DNA from: DASQUK01 sp046723645
GTDB lineage: Bacteria > Actinomycetota > Acidimicrobiia > Acidimicrobiales > VFJN01
Direction of reading: 5' to 3'
Assembly: GCA_046723645.1 (NCBI GenBank)
Contig: JBKOUY010000150.1
Coordinates: 1 to 42,107, forward strand
DNA: 42,107 nucleotides
The notes under the pieces: model-generated
What the model saw: only the letters and a program-made list of their open reading frames with translations
Told to the model about the DNA's origin: nothing
Database searches by the model: none
Program-made: the position numbers and the translations under genes
Part shown: in pieces, positions 40,237 through 42,107 of the stretch
How the letters are laid out: each line of letters starts with the position of its first letter
How positions within the stretch are numbered: position 1 is the stretch's first letter

Positions 40237-41229
40237 ATGGCGCGCGTGGGGAAGCGACGGGTTCGGACAGGGATCGGCGCGGCGGTGGCCGCGGCGGCGC
40301 TGTCGGCGGTGACATTGGCGGAACCGGTGCCGGCTGGTGCCGGTGGTGGCGACCGGCTGTACCCGCATCGGGACCGCTACGAAGTCGGCCAGCAGGTTCT
40401 GCTCGTCGGCTACACGGAGGCAATCGCCCGGTCGCCCGGCGACGACAGCGTGCTGGCCAGGGCCGCCCTGCGGGGCGACGGCCCGTACTACGCCTACCTC
40501 CGGGTGGATCCGGCCGCCGTCCAGCGCGATGCGCCACGGGACGACAGTCCCCGGCCCTACGTCCATCCGACCGATCGACGCATGGCACAGGTCACAGTCG
40601 AGGAGTTCATCCCGGTGGCGAGTCGCTACGTCTCGGTGCGCGTGAGCGCCAGCTTCCGGCTGCCCCGGGGCCTCGCCCGCGGCATGTACGACGTGATCGT
40701 CTGCAACGACCCGTGCACCACGACGCTCGGCTGGCTCTTCGCCTCGCCCCTGTACGTCGGCATCGATCCCGAGGGCCCAACCGTTCGCGAGTGGCCACTC
40801 GGCGACCCCGCGATCCGCCATCTCGAGGACGACGCGCTCGTGGTGGCTCCGGTCTGCGAGGCGGACTGCGACGACCTCGGCGACTGGACCGTCACGGCCG
40901 GCGAGATCCGTGCGGGCTATCGGCCCACGCCCGTCACCGCCCCCCGGCAGCCGGAGCCACCGGCGACATCGACCACGGCGGAACCTGCGAGCCGGCCGAT
41001 CGCGGACGCCGGCACCTCGCCGGCGGGACGGGCCGGCGCCGATCCGGCCGGTGGCGTCCCCAGCGAGGTCGTTGCCTGGCTGCTGGCCTTCGGCGCGCTC
41101 CTGGTGGTGTGGTGCGTGGCCTGGCGCTGGCGGCCCAGGGAGGCCCGGATGGTCGTGCGCCAGGGCAACGGCCAGGACGACCACCGGGCATCCGACGACG
41201 ACCCCGACCCGGTCAACATCAAGCTGTGA
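40237..41229 (+). CDS. Exported protein with C-terminal membrane anchor
   Basis: A 330-residue protein. The N-terminal signal peptide (RTGIGAAVAAAALSAVTLA) is followed by an extracellular region (VGQQVLLVGYTEA, YYAYLRVDP, PRGLARGMYDVIVCNDPC, ADCDDLGDW) with paired cysteines. A Pro/Ser/Thr/Ala-rich stalk (~230-280) leads to one membrane helix (VVAWLLAFGALLVVWCVAW) and a short basic then acidic cytoplasmic tail. This is the build of a wall-spanning surface protein. No enzymatic motif seen. GAGGAGG precedes ATG 40237. It lies just upstream of the sigma factor gene. Confidence 0.72.
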   Translation: MARVGKRRVRTGIGAAVAAAALSAVTLAEPVPAGAGGGDRLYPHRDRYEVGQQVLLVGYTEAIARSPGDDSVLARAALRGDGPYYAYLRVDPAAVQRDAPRDDSPRPYVHPTDRRMAQVTVEEFIPVASRYVSVRVSASFRLPRGLARGMYDVIVCNDPCTTTLGWLFASPLYVGIDPEGPTVREWPLGDPAIRHLEDDALVVAPVCEADCDDLGDWTVTAGEIRAGYRPTPVTAPRQPEPPATSTTAEPASRPIADAGTSPAGRAGADPAGGVPSEVVAWLLAFGALLVVWCVAWRWRPREARMVVRQGNGQDDHRASDDDPDPVNIKL

Positions 41230-41286
41230 GCGGCGGATCCACGCGATGGACAGGCAGCCGCCCGCCCATCACCATGGGCCCGCCCG

Positions 41287-41844
41287 GTGACGGAGGGGCA
41301 GCGCATGGAGGAACCGGAGCCGGCGCTCATCCGAGCCGCCGCGGCAGGCGACCTGGCCGCGTTCGAGCGGTTGGTGCGCGCCTTCCAGGAGCCGGTGTGG
41401 CGGTTCCTCCGCCGCCTGCTCGGCGACGCCGGCGCGGCCGAGGACGTCGCCCAGGAGGCGTTCCTGCGCGTGTTCCGGAGGCTGCCCAGCTTCTCGTTCG
41501 AGGCGAAGTTCTCCACCTGGGTGTTCCAGATCGCCCGCAACGCCGGTGTGGACGAGCTCCGCTCCCGCCGGCGACGCCTCCGACTCGCGTCCCTGACCCC
41601 GCCGCCGAGGCCGCCGGCCGCCGTGCCCGAGGCCGCCGCCGAGATCGACGCGGCGCTGGCCAGCCTCCCGGTCGACCTGCGCGAGGCCATCCTGCTGGTC
41701 GAGGTGCTGGGACTGCGCTACCGCGAGGTCGCCCGAGTGCTGGGCGTGCCCGAGGGCACGGTCAAAAGCCGCGTGTTCAGCGCCCGATCCCGGCTGCACC
41801 GCTGGTCGACCGCCGACGAGGAAAGGGCCTCCGGTGAGGTGTGA
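41287..41844 (+). CDS. ECF RNA polymerase sigma factor
   Basis: A 185-residue sigma-70 family factor with only regions 2 and 4. Region 2 (~15-85) has DLAAFERLVRAFQEPVWRFL, AEDVAQEAFLRVFRRL and FSTWVFQIARN. Region 4 (~120-172) has LPVDLREAILLVEVLGLRYR and VLGVPEGTVKSRVFSARSRL, the helix-turn-helix that reads the -35. GTG 41287 or ATG 41305 may start it. It overlaps the anti-sigma gene by 11 nt, so the two are translationally coupled. Confidence 0.92.
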   Translation: MTEGQRMEEPEPALIRAAAAGDLAAFERLVRAFQEPVWRFLRRLLGDAGAAEDVAQEAFLRVFRRLPSFSFEAKFSTWVFQIARNAGVDELRSRRRRLRLASLTPPPRPPAAVPEAAAEIDAALASLPVDLREAILLVEVLGLRYREVARVLGVPEGTVKSRVFSARSRLHRWSTADEERASGEV

Positions 41845-42107
41845 CGACGCCCGCGCGGCGATCTCGCTCCGCCTCGACGGCGAGCTGCCCGGCGACCTCG
41901 ACGTGCGCGAGCTGGATGGGCACGCCGACGCCTGCTCGCAGTGCTCGGGCTTCGAGCGCCACGCCGAGCGGGTTCGGGCCGCGCTCCGGTTCGAGGCCGT
42001 CGGCGCCGTTCCCGACCTCGCGCCGGCCGTCGTCGCCTGCCTGCAACCGCCCGGAACCTCGGGCCGCCAGACGGCGGCCGCCGGCCGGGCCCCGCGGGCT
42101 GCCGCAC
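41834..42107 (+). CDS. Zinc-finger anti-sigma factor (partial, cut by window end)
   Basis: The frame opens at GTG 41834 (GGAAAGG upstream) inside the end of the sigma gene and stays open to the window end, 91 codons. RCDDARAAISLRLDGELP followed by DGHADACSQCSGFERH is the zf-HC2/ZAS pattern, with H-x3-C-x2-C binding zinc and holding the sigma factor. The missing C-terminus would show whether it has a membrane helix and so senses the cell envelope. Confidence 0.82.
   Translation, partial: MRCDDARAAISLRLDGELPGDLDVRELDGHADACSQCSGFERHAERVRAALRFEAVGAVPDLAPAVVACLQPPGTSGRQTAAAGRAPRAAA

Overview
The window is about 42 kb of very GC-rich DNA with many GTG and TTG starts, dense gene packing and frequent GTGA/TGATG overlaps. 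Together with a CGNR zinc-finger regulator, an ECF sigma/zinc-finger anti-sigma pair and a eukaryote-type NADP isocitrate dehydrogenase, this points to a high-GC actinobacterium. An Acidimicrobiia-like lineage is my guess, but no rRNA gene or other marker in the window settles it.

Region 1 (1-17,500) is a surface-polysaccharide locus, mostly on the minus strand. It holds a PAP2 phosphatase, a small methyltransferase, a GT4 glycosyltransferase continuous in frame with a tandem Cys-rich protein, and a nucleotide-sugar operon (zinc-binding C-methyltransferase, RfbF-like cytidylyltransferase, PIG-L deacetylase, SDR epimerase). Further genes are an atypical SDR, a 2OG-Fe(II) oxygenase, a second C-methyltransferase, an RmlC-like epimerase, the UDP-glucose dehydrogenase/UDP-xylose synthase pair, another sugar epimerase and a DedA membrane protein. 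Together they would make and assemble a glycan with UDP-xylose-type and branched or C-methylated sugars. The locus is littered with broken genes: three copies of one glycosyltransferase 3' end, truncated copies of the Cys-rich module, and a decayed pair of C-methyltransferase genes that still carries a recognisable promoter. That promoter contains four direct repeats at an exact 11-bp period and also stands in front of the intact C-methyltransferase operon.

Region 2 (17,500-33,400) is mostly housekeeping: a DUF-type protein with a CGNR regulator, a 42-aa peptide gene, an SCP2 protein, an Fpg/Nei glycosylase, malate dehydrogenase, an aldehyde dehydrogenase, an rRNA/tRNA methyltransferase, a secreted peptidoglycan-binding protein, icd, metF, folD, a SnoaL-like protein, kynureninase and an NHL lipoprotein. 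Between icd and metF sits a two-gene unit, a beta-class DNA methyltransferase with an extra C-terminal domain followed by a protein with a nuclease-like motif, which looks like an undescribed modification or restriction system.

Region 3 (33,400-42,107) carries purN-purH, two membrane proteins, sucC-sucD, two surface-anchored proteins of unknown function, and an ECF sigma factor with its anti-sigma factor, the latter cut by the window end. No tRNA, rRNA, CRISPR array, transposase or integrase was recognised.
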